8,348 bases of DNA from Candidatus Bathyarchaeota archaeon (GTDB lineage Archaea; Thermoproteota; Bathyarchaeia; Bathyarchaeales; Bathycorpusculaceae), in contig JAUUWK010000039.1 in assembly GCA_030589055.1 (NCBI GenBank), positions 1 through 8,348 of the forward strand, written 5' to 3'. Below the pieces are notes generated by a model. It worked only from the letters and a program-made list of their open reading frames with translations, did not search any database and was not told the DNA's origin. Of this stretch, positions 1 through 5,610 are shown piece after piece. Position numbers and translations under genes: made by a program. How positions within the stretch are numbered: the first letter of the stretch is position 1; every line of letters begins with the position of its first letter.

Positions 1-102
1 CTGGTAGAAAGAATCGAGGTTTTGGGGACCTCCTTCGAGGAGTTCAAAGAAGAAATCCGTCACGCATTGAAAAGCCCGAAGAAAATGAACCGACTAGCAT
101 GA
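1..102 (+). CDS. C-terminal end of an unidentified protein (5' end outside window)
   Basis: An open frame runs from the first base to a TGA at 100-102 and gives 33 residues, starting LVERIEVLGTSFEEF and ending KKMNRLA. The composition is protein-like: charged, helix-forming, and with a Lys/Arg-rich tail. It lies on the strand opposite to the next genes, so it converges on the winged-helix gene ending at 367. A small hairpin followed by a T tract begins about 50 bases after its stop and could end its transcript. The fragment is too short for me to assign a family, so I give no function. It could also be a chance frame, but the hydrophilic composition makes a real gene end more likely. Confidence 0.6.
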   Translation: MVERIEVLGTSFEEFKEEIRHALKSPKKMNRLA

Positions 103-151
103 CATCTCACGTTTCACACCAACACATGCATTCAGGCTCAACCACCTATTT

Positions 152-169
152 CCGTTTGCCACGGTTTTT
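152..169 (+). terminator. Possible hairpin plus T-tract terminator
   Basis: CCGT (152-155), a five-base loop, ACGG (161-164), then five T residues (165-169). The position, about 50 bases past the stop of the + strand gene ending at 102, suits a terminator. The stem is only 4 bp. Archaeal termination depends mainly on the T tract, so the hairpin itself may not matter. Confidence 0.35.
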
Positions 170-213
170 CTTGACTAGTTTTCATTTGTCTTTACCCAGA
201 TCTTTCAGCTTCT

Positions 214-306
214 TCATCCATGTACCTCTAACATGCAAGGCTCCAACCCAGGCTCAACGACTGCTCCTATGCCAACAGCTTTACGCTTCTTTTTCTTACG
301 AGACAT
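214..306 (-). other. Doubtful 30-codon basic micro-ORF, perhaps a frameshifted remnant
   Basis: ATG at 306-304 to TGA at 216-214 encodes 30 residues with a strongly basic N-terminus (MSRKKKKRK) followed by a mixed tail. A second ATG overlaps the stop (ATGA) and gives MKKLKDLGKDK. A third ATG overlaps that stop and gives MKTSQEKPWQTEIGG. Read upstream of its own ATG, the second frame gives AWVGALHVRGTW, which looks more protein-like than the tail of the first frame. A single frameshift in a small basic protein gene is therefore possible. No Shine-Dalgarno motif precedes the first ATG. I do not recognise a family, and chance remains a good explanation. Confidence 0.2.
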
Positions 307-366
307 ATTGGTTCATTTATTATATTAAGAACAACAATATAGAAAAACCTTGATGAATAGAACTCG

Positions 367-630
367 TTACTGTAACCTTTTTTGCCCTAGACCCGTAAGT
401 TTCCAGACTGATGGTCTGATCCCTTTCCGTTGGACTAAGTCCCTAGTCTCCAAAAGCTTCAGGTGATGTATAACAACCCTATAATTTAGTCCCGCCTGTT
501 TTGCGATAGTTTTAGCATTGGCGGAAATTTTCGTCAAAGTATCTAATACACGAGTTCTAGCCCGCAAACCAAGTTTTACATTTCTAAAATCAGTTAAGTA
601 AGCATTAGGATGATAGACTTCTTTGACCAT
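367..630 (-). CDS. Small winged helix-turn-helix DNA-binding protein (ArsR-like)
   Basis: An 87-residue protein if started at the ATG at 630. The frame could also open at GTG 636 or TTG 639, with an in-frame stop just upstream. I prefer ATG because a TATA-like element centred about 27 bases upstream would make it a leaderless start. After an N-terminal arm of about 22 residues, the region around residues 23-70 has the pattern of a winged helix: a first helix (RTRVLDTL), then NAKTIAKQAGLN, and a recognition-type helix YRVVIHHLKLLETRDLV. A basic segment RKGIRPSVWKLT follows as the wing. The family normally binds DNA as a dimer; no metal- or ligand-binding residues are evident. It lies 48 bases downstream of the PolD large subunit on the same strand, so it may be partly cotranscribed with it. 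The regulated target cannot be read from the sequence. Confidence 0.8.
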   Translation of the reverse strand: MVKEVYHPNAYLTDFRNVKLGLRARTRVLDTLTKISANAKTIAKQAGLNYRVVIHHLKLLETRDLVQRKGIRPSVWKLTGLGQKRLQ

Positions 631-651
631 ATGCACCAAAAATCAGTATGT

Positions 652-660
652 ACCTATAAG
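652..660 (-). promoter_or_regulatory. Possible TATA element for the winged-helix gene
   Basis: On the minus strand ACTTATAGG lies here, centred about 27 bases before the ATG at 630. That is the usual archaeal spacing for a leaderless transcript. No good Shine-Dalgarno motif lies near the start; the AGAGGTGA immediately after the DP2 stop (about 679-672) is too far upstream to serve it. The match to the archaeal TATA consensus is modest. Confidence 0.3.
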
Positions 661-678
661 TAGAAAAGGTTTCACCTC

Positions 679-3600
679 TTAGACAAAATCTACTAGACTA
701 ATTTGTTTCGGCTTTCTACTATCAAACAAAGCATTAATCTCCTCCCTCACAAGCAGGATCCTCTGAGCATAATACTGTGGCAACCCATACTTTTCAATCA
801 AATGCTGCGCCACATCCAAGTACTTTTCAATACCGCCTCGATAGACGGTTAAAGTTAAGGCTCCACCACACGCTGGACATTTACCACGAAGCGGCAAACG
901 CCGAAAACGCCGATTACAGGACTTACACCTAAACCCCTGTGTTGAAAAAGCCCGAAGATTCCCAGCAATATCCCGAATAAAATGAGTGGTTAAAACCTTC
1001 AAGGCTACCTCTTTGGCATCAACAGCCTTAATCTTCTCAGCCAACTCAAGCTGACTATTCAGCTTCTCAATCATCGTCTTAAGCCGCTTATAAGAACTCT
1101 CAGAATTCCCAGCGTTAACGTTTGAAACAGGCGTCGTGTAACTAAAACCTTCAAACTGCATCTCAGTACCGAGCCTACACTCAATCAAGTCTATGAGACG
1201 ACTAACATCTTTCACCTCCGCGTTCTGCCAAGTCTTTTCATAAAACTCAACAGGATAAGCACAAGCGACATCAACATCATGCGCCTGCCTCTGCACCTCT
1301 TGCGTATTAACAACCGGAATCAAAAGCAATGGAGCATCCATTATCCCCCCTATTCGTGCAGGCAAATACTCACGAGAAAAATTAAGCAAAGTGTCCAACG
1401 CAAGCATCACTGCATCTTCGTCACCGTCGCAGTCCCTCCGCTTGGCTGAATGCCAAACTGGATGCGCATAACAAACGCTCAAACTTGTGAAGCCTACGAT
1501 GCGTCCTAAGATACCCACACAAGTGTGAGGAGCCAAACCAACAACCAAACGCCCCACAAGATCTTCTACACCCTTAACATTGTAATAAGACGAAAGCCCA
1601 TAGACTTTTGCTAGAAGTTCATCAATGAAGTTTGCAATCCGTACAAAATACTCCGCACACCTCCTAGAAATGACGACATCTTGGATTTTAAGTTCACAAA
1701 TCTGATCTGAGCTCATTAAAGGCGCACCATTAACATCGAATGTATAGCCAAGTTGACTAAGCTTCTCAACTGAGACCTTGACTTCAGAAGGTTTAAAATG
1801 GGTTAAAGGAGCATTCGTAGCATCAAAACGAATTGTCCCATCTTTATAGACAGACAAGTCATATTTAGCGCGTAAAACACCTTTTTCAAGAATTTCTGGA
1901 GTCTTCGACTCATTAATTAAGCCTTTGACACCCTTTAGAATCCTTGGAACGGAAATGCCTAGGTGACTACATGTGCTTTCTAGAAGCCTTTTAAAGTTGA
2001 TAACCTGTTTTTCGTATGACTGGGCGGAAGCCTTACAGACTGGGCATATGTCTCCCTTCAAGCTTCTCCCGCATCTGGAACAGACTTTTTCAAGAACGGT
2101 TTCGGCACCACACTCTGAGCATTTTATCTTAAAAGTATATGTTTTACAAACTGGGCACTTGCGCTTGACAACTTCCACGAAGACTCGTTCTCGCTTAGCT
2201 GCCTTAGCTAAGTTCCTGCGAGAGCCACCAGCCAAACCAACCGGAAAAAGCACATGCACAAGAGGCTTCATCTCACGCCTTCTCGCCTTCTCAGGCCGCC
2301 CCATTCGCGCACCCACAAAGGTAGGAGCCTTCTCTCGAACAGTCACACCGGAAAGCATCTTAACTGCTTCTAAAATAGAAGCTGCAGAAGAAAAATCCAC
2401 ATTCGAAGCATTATAACCCAAACAAAATGCAAACGCATGCGCATCATCATTCTCAACAACAATTTTGCCATCTAAAACCTTATGAGGCAAACAGATTGTC
2501 TCCAAAGCCTTTTTAGCATTTGCCCCCATCTCCCCAATAATCTTGCAAACAAAACCATCTTCACATCGTACTTCGGAATCAACAAGCCAGTTTTTCAACA
2601 GTTCAAGCTCATCAAGTGACGCGAGACCAGACCAGAAAAACGTGAAGAACGGGTGAAGAGGCACATGTAAAGTAAACGATAGAGCTATTGCTTCCTTACT
2701 ATCAGGCTTGTTGACAAACGGGTTTTCCAAAAAACTTCCTAGCCTTTCCAACGAAATCTTGACAGCCGCAGCTACCTTATTGGAATCTCCATTAAACTTT
2801 TTCATCATCGCTTTCTTCAAGTCCTCAACCCACCACTCCTCAACATACCCAGAAGGCACGAGAGGCTTACTACTGTACAAGAAGTCTCCAAAACTGATCA
2901 ACATGTCACCTAAGAACAGAATTTTCTCAATGCTACCCTTTATCTCACCAAAGTTCTCAACCGAAACCCGGATAACCGAACCATCCCTTAACCTGACGAC
3001 AGGAGGCTCTATTGTATCAACCGGTACTGCAATGCCACCCTTTCCTGGAAGTTCTAAACGCAATTGGGTGCCTGCAGCTAGAAAATCTTGAAGTACATGC
3101 ATAGTTGCTGGATGAACGCCCACAGCCGCTAAACCTGTGTTCCGTGCCCTACCATATCTTAGACGAAAACCGCCTCGTCTAGATGGAAACGAAAAGATTG
3201 GGCGGCCAGCGATGACATCATTCATGAATCCAGCGGATTTTTTCTCTTTAGATGTTTGGCGGATTTCTTTAAGCCAATCCCATCCTTGAATCCCCAGTTT
3301 CTCGATAATCGTCCAAACCTTTGTAGAACGCCCTACAACACCATCGTTTACAACACGTAAGGCTCCACCCCTCACACGATTTGTCTCGATGCGTGGAAGG
3401 TTCCGAAAAGAAGAAACCTCTACTGGATCAGACTCCGTACCCGTTACTTCCACGGGCAGCCATTGAATCGCCTTCCGCAACTCCTCATCCGAAACATGAT
3501 ATTGAAAACGGCTTACAGAACGTTCATACAGTCTCATCTCCCCAATGAAACGTGCGATCTCCTCTTCTGTAGGTTTATATCGGTCAAGCCCAAGCAGTCT

Positions 3601-4095
3601 ACGCACAAAATCCACAATCACCAGCGTCAAAGCTTGGTCTGTTCCACCAGCAGAACGTATGGGACCAGCAAAATAAACTGCAAGGTACTTTGTTCGGTCA
3701 TTGTTGGTTTTAATTCTCACGCGCGCTACTCCCTGTAAGGGTGCGGCGGTGAGTCCTTCTGTGAGAATTGCCAGTGCAGTTCGTACGGCTTGCTCCGCTG
3801 CAACCTCAGGTTCCATATGTCCAAATTTGCCGTAGACGATCTCCTCGGCGATTTTAAAGGCTAACTCTTCCCTTGGAAGTTTAGTACTCAATTCTCTGAT
3901 GCTTTCGGCAACTCCCTTTGGTCCAACAAGCCCTTCTACAAGGTCAGCTAAACCCTTAGCAACATTACATTCAGGCTTAAGTGCTGGGTCAAGCCCCTTT
4001 TCCCTAGCTTTTCTACTTACGGCATACAAACCTTCAAGTCTGATTTCCAAACTTCTCACATATTGCTTATATGCATCGCTCATCTCACTGTTCAA
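679..4095 (-). CDS. polC: DNA polymerase D (PolD) large catalytic subunit DP2
   Basis: DP2 is the polymerase subunit of the archaeal replicative heterodimer PolD; it pairs with the DP1 exonuclease subunit, which is not in this window. From TTG 4095 it has about 1138 residues, close to intein-free family members. The N-terminal third carries strongly conserved family blocks (GPIRSAGGTDQAL, VSRFQYH, ETNRVRGGALR). A zinc-ribbon region lies near residues 643-685 (CPVC, CSEC, CSRC, CPVC). The catalytic RDCDGDED motif is near 886-894, and a second zinc pair (CKSC, CPAC) near 1055-1077. The protein ends in QISLVDFV, a PIP box for the PCNA clamp. No intein interrupts the catalytic motif. Starts are possible at ATG 4125, TTG 4095 and ATG 4083. 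I chose TTG because GGAGG (4106-4102) sits 6 bases before it; ATG 4083 also fits the family N-terminus. It is separated from the GGGPS gene by about 400 bases and probably has its own promoter. Confidence 0.97.
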   Translation of the reverse strand: MNSEMSDAYKQYVRSLEIRLEGLYAVSRKAREKGLDPALKPECNVAKGLADLVEGLVGPKGVAESIRELSTKLPREELAFKIAEEIVYGKFGHMEPEVAAEQAVRTALAILTEGLTAAPLQGVARVRIKTNNDRTKYLAVYFAGPIRSAGGTDQALTLVIVDFVRRLLGLDRYKPTEEEIARFIGEMRLYERSVSRFQYHVSDEELRKAIQWLPVEVTGTESDPVEVSSFRNLPRIETNRVRGGALRVVNDGVVGRSTKVWTIIEKLGIQGWDWLKEIRQTSKEKKSAGFMNDVIAGRPIFSFPSRRGGFRLRYGRARNTGLAAVGVHPATMHVLQDFLAAGTQLRLELPGKGGIAVPVDTIEPPVVRLRDGSVIRVSVENFGEIKGSIEKILFLGDMLISFGDFLYSSKPLVPSGYVEEWWVEDLKKAMMKKFNGDSNKVAAAVKISLERLGSFLENPFVNKPDSKEAIALSFTLHVPLHPFFTFFWSGLASLDELELLKNWLVDSEVRCEDGFVCKIIGEMGANAKKALETICLPHKVLDGKIVVENDDAHAFAFCLGYNASNVDFSSAASILEAVKMLSGVTVREKAPTFVGARMGRPEKARRREMKPLVHVLFPVGLAGGSRRNLAKAAKRERVFVEVVKRKCPVCKTYTFKIKCSECGAETVLEKVCSRCGRSLKGDICPVCKASAQSYEKQVINFKRLLESTCSHLGISVPRILKGVKGLINESKTPEILEKGVLRAKYDLSVYKDGTIRFDATNAPLTHFKPSEVKVSVEKLSQLGYTFDVNGAPLMSSDQICELKIQDVVISRRCAEYFVRIANFIDELLAKVYGLSSYYNVKGVEDLVGRLVVGLAPHTCVGILGRIVGFTSLSVCYAHPVWHSAKRRDCDGDEDAVMLALDTLLNFSREYLPARIGGIMDAPLLLIPVVNTQEVQRQAHDVDVACAYPVEFYEKTWQNAEVKDVSRLIDLIECRLGTEMQFEGFSYTTPVSNVNAGNSESSYKRLKTMIEKLNSQLELAEKIKAVDAKEVALKVLTTHFIRDIAGNLRAFSTQGFRCKSCNRRFRRLPLRGKCPACGGALTLTVYRGGIEKYLDVAQHLIEKYGLPQYYAQRILLVREEINALFDSRKPKQISLVDFV

Positions 4096-4101
4096 GCTCG
4101 G

Positions 4102-4106
4102 CCTCC
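4102..4106 (-). promoter_or_regulatory. Shine-Dalgarno supporting the TTG start of DP2
   Basis: GGAGG on the minus strand lies six bases before TTG 4095. It is 18 bases from ATG 4083, which is too far, and downstream of ATG 4125. An A/T-rich stretch (AAAATAAACTAT, about 4137-4126) lies where a TATA box would start transcription just ahead of this site. This is consistent with a short leader but not proof of one. Confidence 0.45.
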
Positions 4107-4202
4107 GCACCCTTCTTTCCCACATAGTTTATTTTGGTTTTCTGACACAAACAAATCAAAAACTGTTATCGCGAGAACTTCTATTCCTTGTGAATTTTAC
4201 AC

Positions 4203-4247
4203 AAAAAAACAGGGTATACGATTTCTCTTGGGGGCGGCCACTCGCCC
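4203..4247 (-). terminator. Possible terminator: GC hairpin then T7 tract
   Basis: On the minus strand GGGCG (4247-4243) can pair with CGCCC (4236-4232) across a six-base loop. A run of seven T follows at 4209-4203, about 22 bases later. T runs of this length are typical archaeal termination signals. It would stop minus-strand transcripts coming from the Elf1-GGGPS pair, or from a small RNA in the gap, before DP2. The distance between hairpin and T run is longer than in a classical intrinsic terminator. Confidence 0.4.
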
Positions 4248-4362
4248 TTTCATGTGCTTCTTTCGCTATTTTGCTTCTTTTTTCACTGCATTCTCCGCAG
4301 GATTCATGCCTCAAATCAGAGGGCCATCACATACACCGCAGCTTAGTATCAGAACCTCGCCC

Positions 4363-4441
4363 AAGCCCCTCAATATTGTCCATGCATATTCACGCTCGTC
4401 ATATTGAGGTTCAAAATCTGGTCAAATATCTTTAGGGGCTT
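4363..4441. repeat. Two overlapping inverted repeats that compete for one arm
   Basis: CCTCAATAT (4368-4376) is perfectly complementary to ATATTGAGG (4401-4409), with a 24-base loop. AAGCCCCT (4363-4370) is perfectly complementary to AGGGGCTT (4434-4441). The two left arms share CCT at 4368-4370, so only one pairing can form fully. ATGCAT (4382-4387), itself a palindrome, lies in the loop of the inner pair. This is seen directly in the sequence; any role is inference. Confidence 0.6.
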
Positions 4442-4492
4442 CATTTCCCAAAACTTTCTTTAGTGAATCAAAATATTTTTCGAAGACTGGCA

Positions 4493-4507
4493 AGGGCTTT
4501 ACGCCCT
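4493..4507 (-). terminator. Small hairpin at the end of the GGGP synthase gene
   Basis: AGGGC and GCCCT form a 5-bp stem with a five-base loop that contains the GGGPS stop codon. No T tract follows directly; the next T-rich bases (TATTTTG) come about 20 bases later. It may stabilise the 3' end rather than terminate transcription. Confidence 0.25.
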
Positions 4508-5251
4508 GCGACTTCTAATGCCCTCAATAATTTCAGAAACCTTACGTTTAACCTTGGTGTTTTCCACAATATTACCAGTGACAATTATGTCTGCTCCAGC
4601 AGACGCCGCGGCCAATGCTTGCCTTCTAGACTTTATGCCCCCGCCAACAATTAGAGGAACGTCAATGGAACACTTGACAACCCGAATCATTTCTGGAGGA
4701 ACAGGCTTTTTGGCGCCAGAACCTGCCTCCAAATATATGAAATGCATACCCAGATATTGCCCCGCCAGAGCATGAGCCACAGCAAGTTTAGGCTTGTTGT
4801 ATGGGACCGAGATTGCTTTACCGACAACACCAGCAGTACCGCCGTCACCAACAATAATGTATCCAAGGGGAATAGGCTCTAAACCATATTTTTTGATAAG
4901 TGGGGCGCCTAGAACCTGTGCGCCCATTAGGAAGTAGGGGTCAACAGAGTTTAGTAGAGACATAAACCATATGGCATCAGCATGGCGACTTATGCCAGTC
5001 ACGTTATTCGGAAAGAGAATTGCCGGAATCTTGACAGTGCGCTTAACAGCCCTAATCACATTATCAAGATGTGTTGTTGAAGCAAAGGTTGAGCCACCTA
5101 TCATTATAGCTGACGTTCCGCTGGATTTCGCTTTGCTAGCAACCCTTGAGGCTTGCGGAGGCGTTACTTTTTCAGGATCTATCAGAGTTATGTGAATAGC
5201 GCTTTCAGATTCGATTTTTTCAAGCAGGTATTTTTCAACAGAGCCAACCAT
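4499..5251 (-). CDS. Geranylgeranylglyceryl phosphate synthase (GGGPS, PcrB-like TIM barrel)
   Basis: The enzyme joins geranylgeranyl diphosphate to sn-glycerol-1-phosphate, forming the first ether bond of archaeal membrane lipids; it is cytosolic or loosely membrane-associated. From ATG 5251 it has 250 residues. Family signatures are HITLIDPEK (residues 20-28, with the Mg-binding Asp25), GGS at 52-54, LFPNN at 79-83, YLEAGSGA at 173-180, VGGGI at 202-206 and GADIIVTGN at 219-227. The last blocks form the phosphate-binding end of the barrel. The length and the YLEAGSG block fit the longer archaeal group. The frame also opens at TTG 5260, but ATG lies 10 bases after the Elf1 stop and follows an AGG in TTAGG. 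The tight spacing makes it the second gene of an Elf1-GGGPS operon. Heptaprenyl specificity, as in bacterial PcrB, is unlikely in an archaeon. Confidence 0.95.
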   Translation of the reverse strand: MVGSVEKYLLEKIESESAIHITLIDPEKVTPPQASRVASKAKSSGTSAIMIGGSTFASTTHLDNVIRAVKRTVKIPAILFPNNVTGISRHADAIWFMSLLNSVDPYFLMGAQVLGAPLIKKYGLEPIPLGYIIVGDGGTAGVVGKAISVPYNKPKLAVAHALAGQYLGMHFIYLEAGSGAKKPVPPEMIRVVKCSIDVPLIVGGGIKSRRQALAAASAGADIIVTGNIVENTKVKRKVSEIIEGIRSRRA

Positions 5252-5261
5252 GAAAATCAAC

Positions 5262-5513
5262 CTAACTGGTTAACACCTTCTTAGAGCTTCCGTAAACTCT
5301 GTCTGTGAACATGCAGTAAATATCAACTGCATCCTGTGCTGGCTTAACTTGAAACTCTTCTTTTATGCCACAACTACCGCAGCTTACAACAGCTTGACTT
5401 TCATCTCGAAAAATTTCAACCCTAACTGTCTCCTTTCCACATCTAGGGCAAGAGAAAACTTTCGGCAACCGCTTCTTTGGGATGTGGGTAACTTTCCTTC
5501 TTCTTCGCCCCAT
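5262..5513 (-). CDS. Elf1-type transcription elongation factor (zinc ribbon)
   Basis: An 83-residue protein matching the architecture of eukaryotic and archaeal Elf1. It has a very basic N-terminus (MGRRRRK...PKKRLPK), then a four-cysteine zinc site, CPRC at 22-25 and CGSC at 45-48, about 20 residues apart. The segment AVDIYCMFTDRVYG corresponds to the conserved P-x-D-V-Y tail of the family. Elf1 associates with RNA polymerase during elongation; the role here is by homology. ATG 5513 is preceded by AGGGG (5528-5524) with a 10-base gap, which supports this start. The gene leads a two-gene unit with GGGPS, 10 bases between stop and ATG, and is divergent from nadE. A generic zinc-ribbon protein is the alternative, but the basic head and the tail favour Elf1. 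Confidence 0.85.
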   Translation of the reverse strand: MGRRRRKVTHIPKKRLPKVFSCPRCGKETVRVEIFRDESQAVVSCGSCGIKEEFQVKPAQDAVDIYCMFTDRVYGSSKKVLTS

Positions 5514-5551
5514 GTTTCGAATTCCCCTATATCCGTAAGCTCATCCTTTTT

Positions 5552-5559
5552 AGTATTTA
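5552..5559 (-). promoter_or_regulatory. TATA-like element TAAATACT for Elf1-GGGPS
   Basis: The minus strand reads CGTAAATACTA here. Initiation about 25-27 bases downstream would fall near 5530-5528 and give a leader of roughly 15 bases that includes the AGGGG ribosome-binding site. The octamer is identical to two copies on the + strand at 5570 and 5582. Confidence 0.45.
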
Positions 5560-5569
5560 CGTTTGTCCT

Positions 5570-5589
5570 TAAATACTTGCCTAAATACT
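5570..5589 (+). promoter_or_regulatory. Tandem TAAATACT elements, likely nadE promoter
   Basis: TAAATACT occurs at 5570-5577 and again at 5582-5589, 12 bases apart. The first, CCTTAAATAC, is a plausible archaeal TATA box. Initiation about 25-27 bases on would fall near 5599, leaving a short leader with GAGGG before the TTG start at 5611. The second copy could be an alternative TATA box or part of an operator. Confidence 0.5.
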
Positions 5590-5599
5590 CATAACAAAT

Positions 5600-5604
5600 G
5601 AGGG
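5600..5604 (+). promoter_or_regulatory. Shine-Dalgarno deciding the TTG start of nadE
   Basis: GAGGG ends six bases before TTG 5611. The nadE frame has a TGA at 5599-5601, so translation must begin downstream of it, and TTG 5611 is the first usable start. ATG 5598 is in another frame and soon reaches a stop. Confidence 0.6.
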
Positions 5605-5610
5605 CTCCAT

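Larger units (their letters stand above)
103..366. other. Convergent intergenic region, no confident gene
   Basis: This 264-base gap separates the + gene ending at 102 from the minus-strand winged-helix gene ending at 367. It holds the hairpin/T tract at 152-169 and a minus-strand T5 run at 347-343, about 20 bases past the winged-helix stop. A ten-base direct repeat CAGGCTCAAC lies at 133-142 and 249-258, within a looser repeat that also includes ACATGCA at 124-130 and 231-237. On the minus strand three short frames follow one another with ATGA overlaps; the first, MSRKKKKRKAVGIGAVV..., spans 306 to 214. The + frame at 99-353 has a Ser/Phe/Leu-rich composition typical of noncoding or antisense DNA, and I do not call it a gene. 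Confidence 0.5.
4126..4498. other. 373-base gap between DP2 and GGGP synthase: structured, no confident gene
   Basis: No recognised protein is encoded here. Read on the minus strand (the direction of both flanking genes) it holds, in order: a hairpin at the GGGPS stop (4507-4493); paired inverted repeats between 4441 and 4363; an interrupted reading frame from ATG 4383 with TGA at 4329 and then 56 open codons to TGA 4158-4156; a GC hairpin (4247-4232); and a T7 run (4209-4203). A long-range pairing CGCCCAAG (4358-4365) with CTTGGGGGCG (4227-4236, two-base bulge) could close about 139 bases into one structured RNA. The + frames here (3899-4435 and 4063-4407) look like antisense noise. The region could be a noncoding RNA, a decayed small gene, or a long terminator and leader. 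Confidence 0.45.

Noticed and set aside
99..353. 84-codon + strand frame in the first intergenic region
   Set aside because: Low-complexity Ser/Phe/Leu/His composition, crosses a terminator-like hairpin, no SD.
1973..2416. 147-codon + strand frame inside DP2
   Set aside because: Antisense to the DP2 zinc-ribbon region and flanks, which are clearly coding on the minus strand.
2708..3091. 127-codon + strand frame inside DP2
   Set aside because: Antisense shadow of conserved DP2 sequence, with no domain and no supporting SD.
4156..4383. Selenocysteine readthrough at TGA 4329-4327
   Set aside because: No SECIS-like element is evident, and the archaeal selenocysteine system is restricted to a few lineages. 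A mutation or a noncoding region is simpler.
4400..4425. tRNA T-loop-like GGTTCAAAATC
   Set aside because: The flanking bases do not form a T stem, and no acceptor, D or anticodon arms can be built around it.
3899..4435. 178-codon + strand frame overlapping the DP2 5' end and the gap, and the nested frame 4063-4407
   Set aside because: About a third is antisense to conserved DP2 sequence. The composition is rich in Ser, Leu and Phe with no recognisable domain, and the rest covers the repeat-rich gap.
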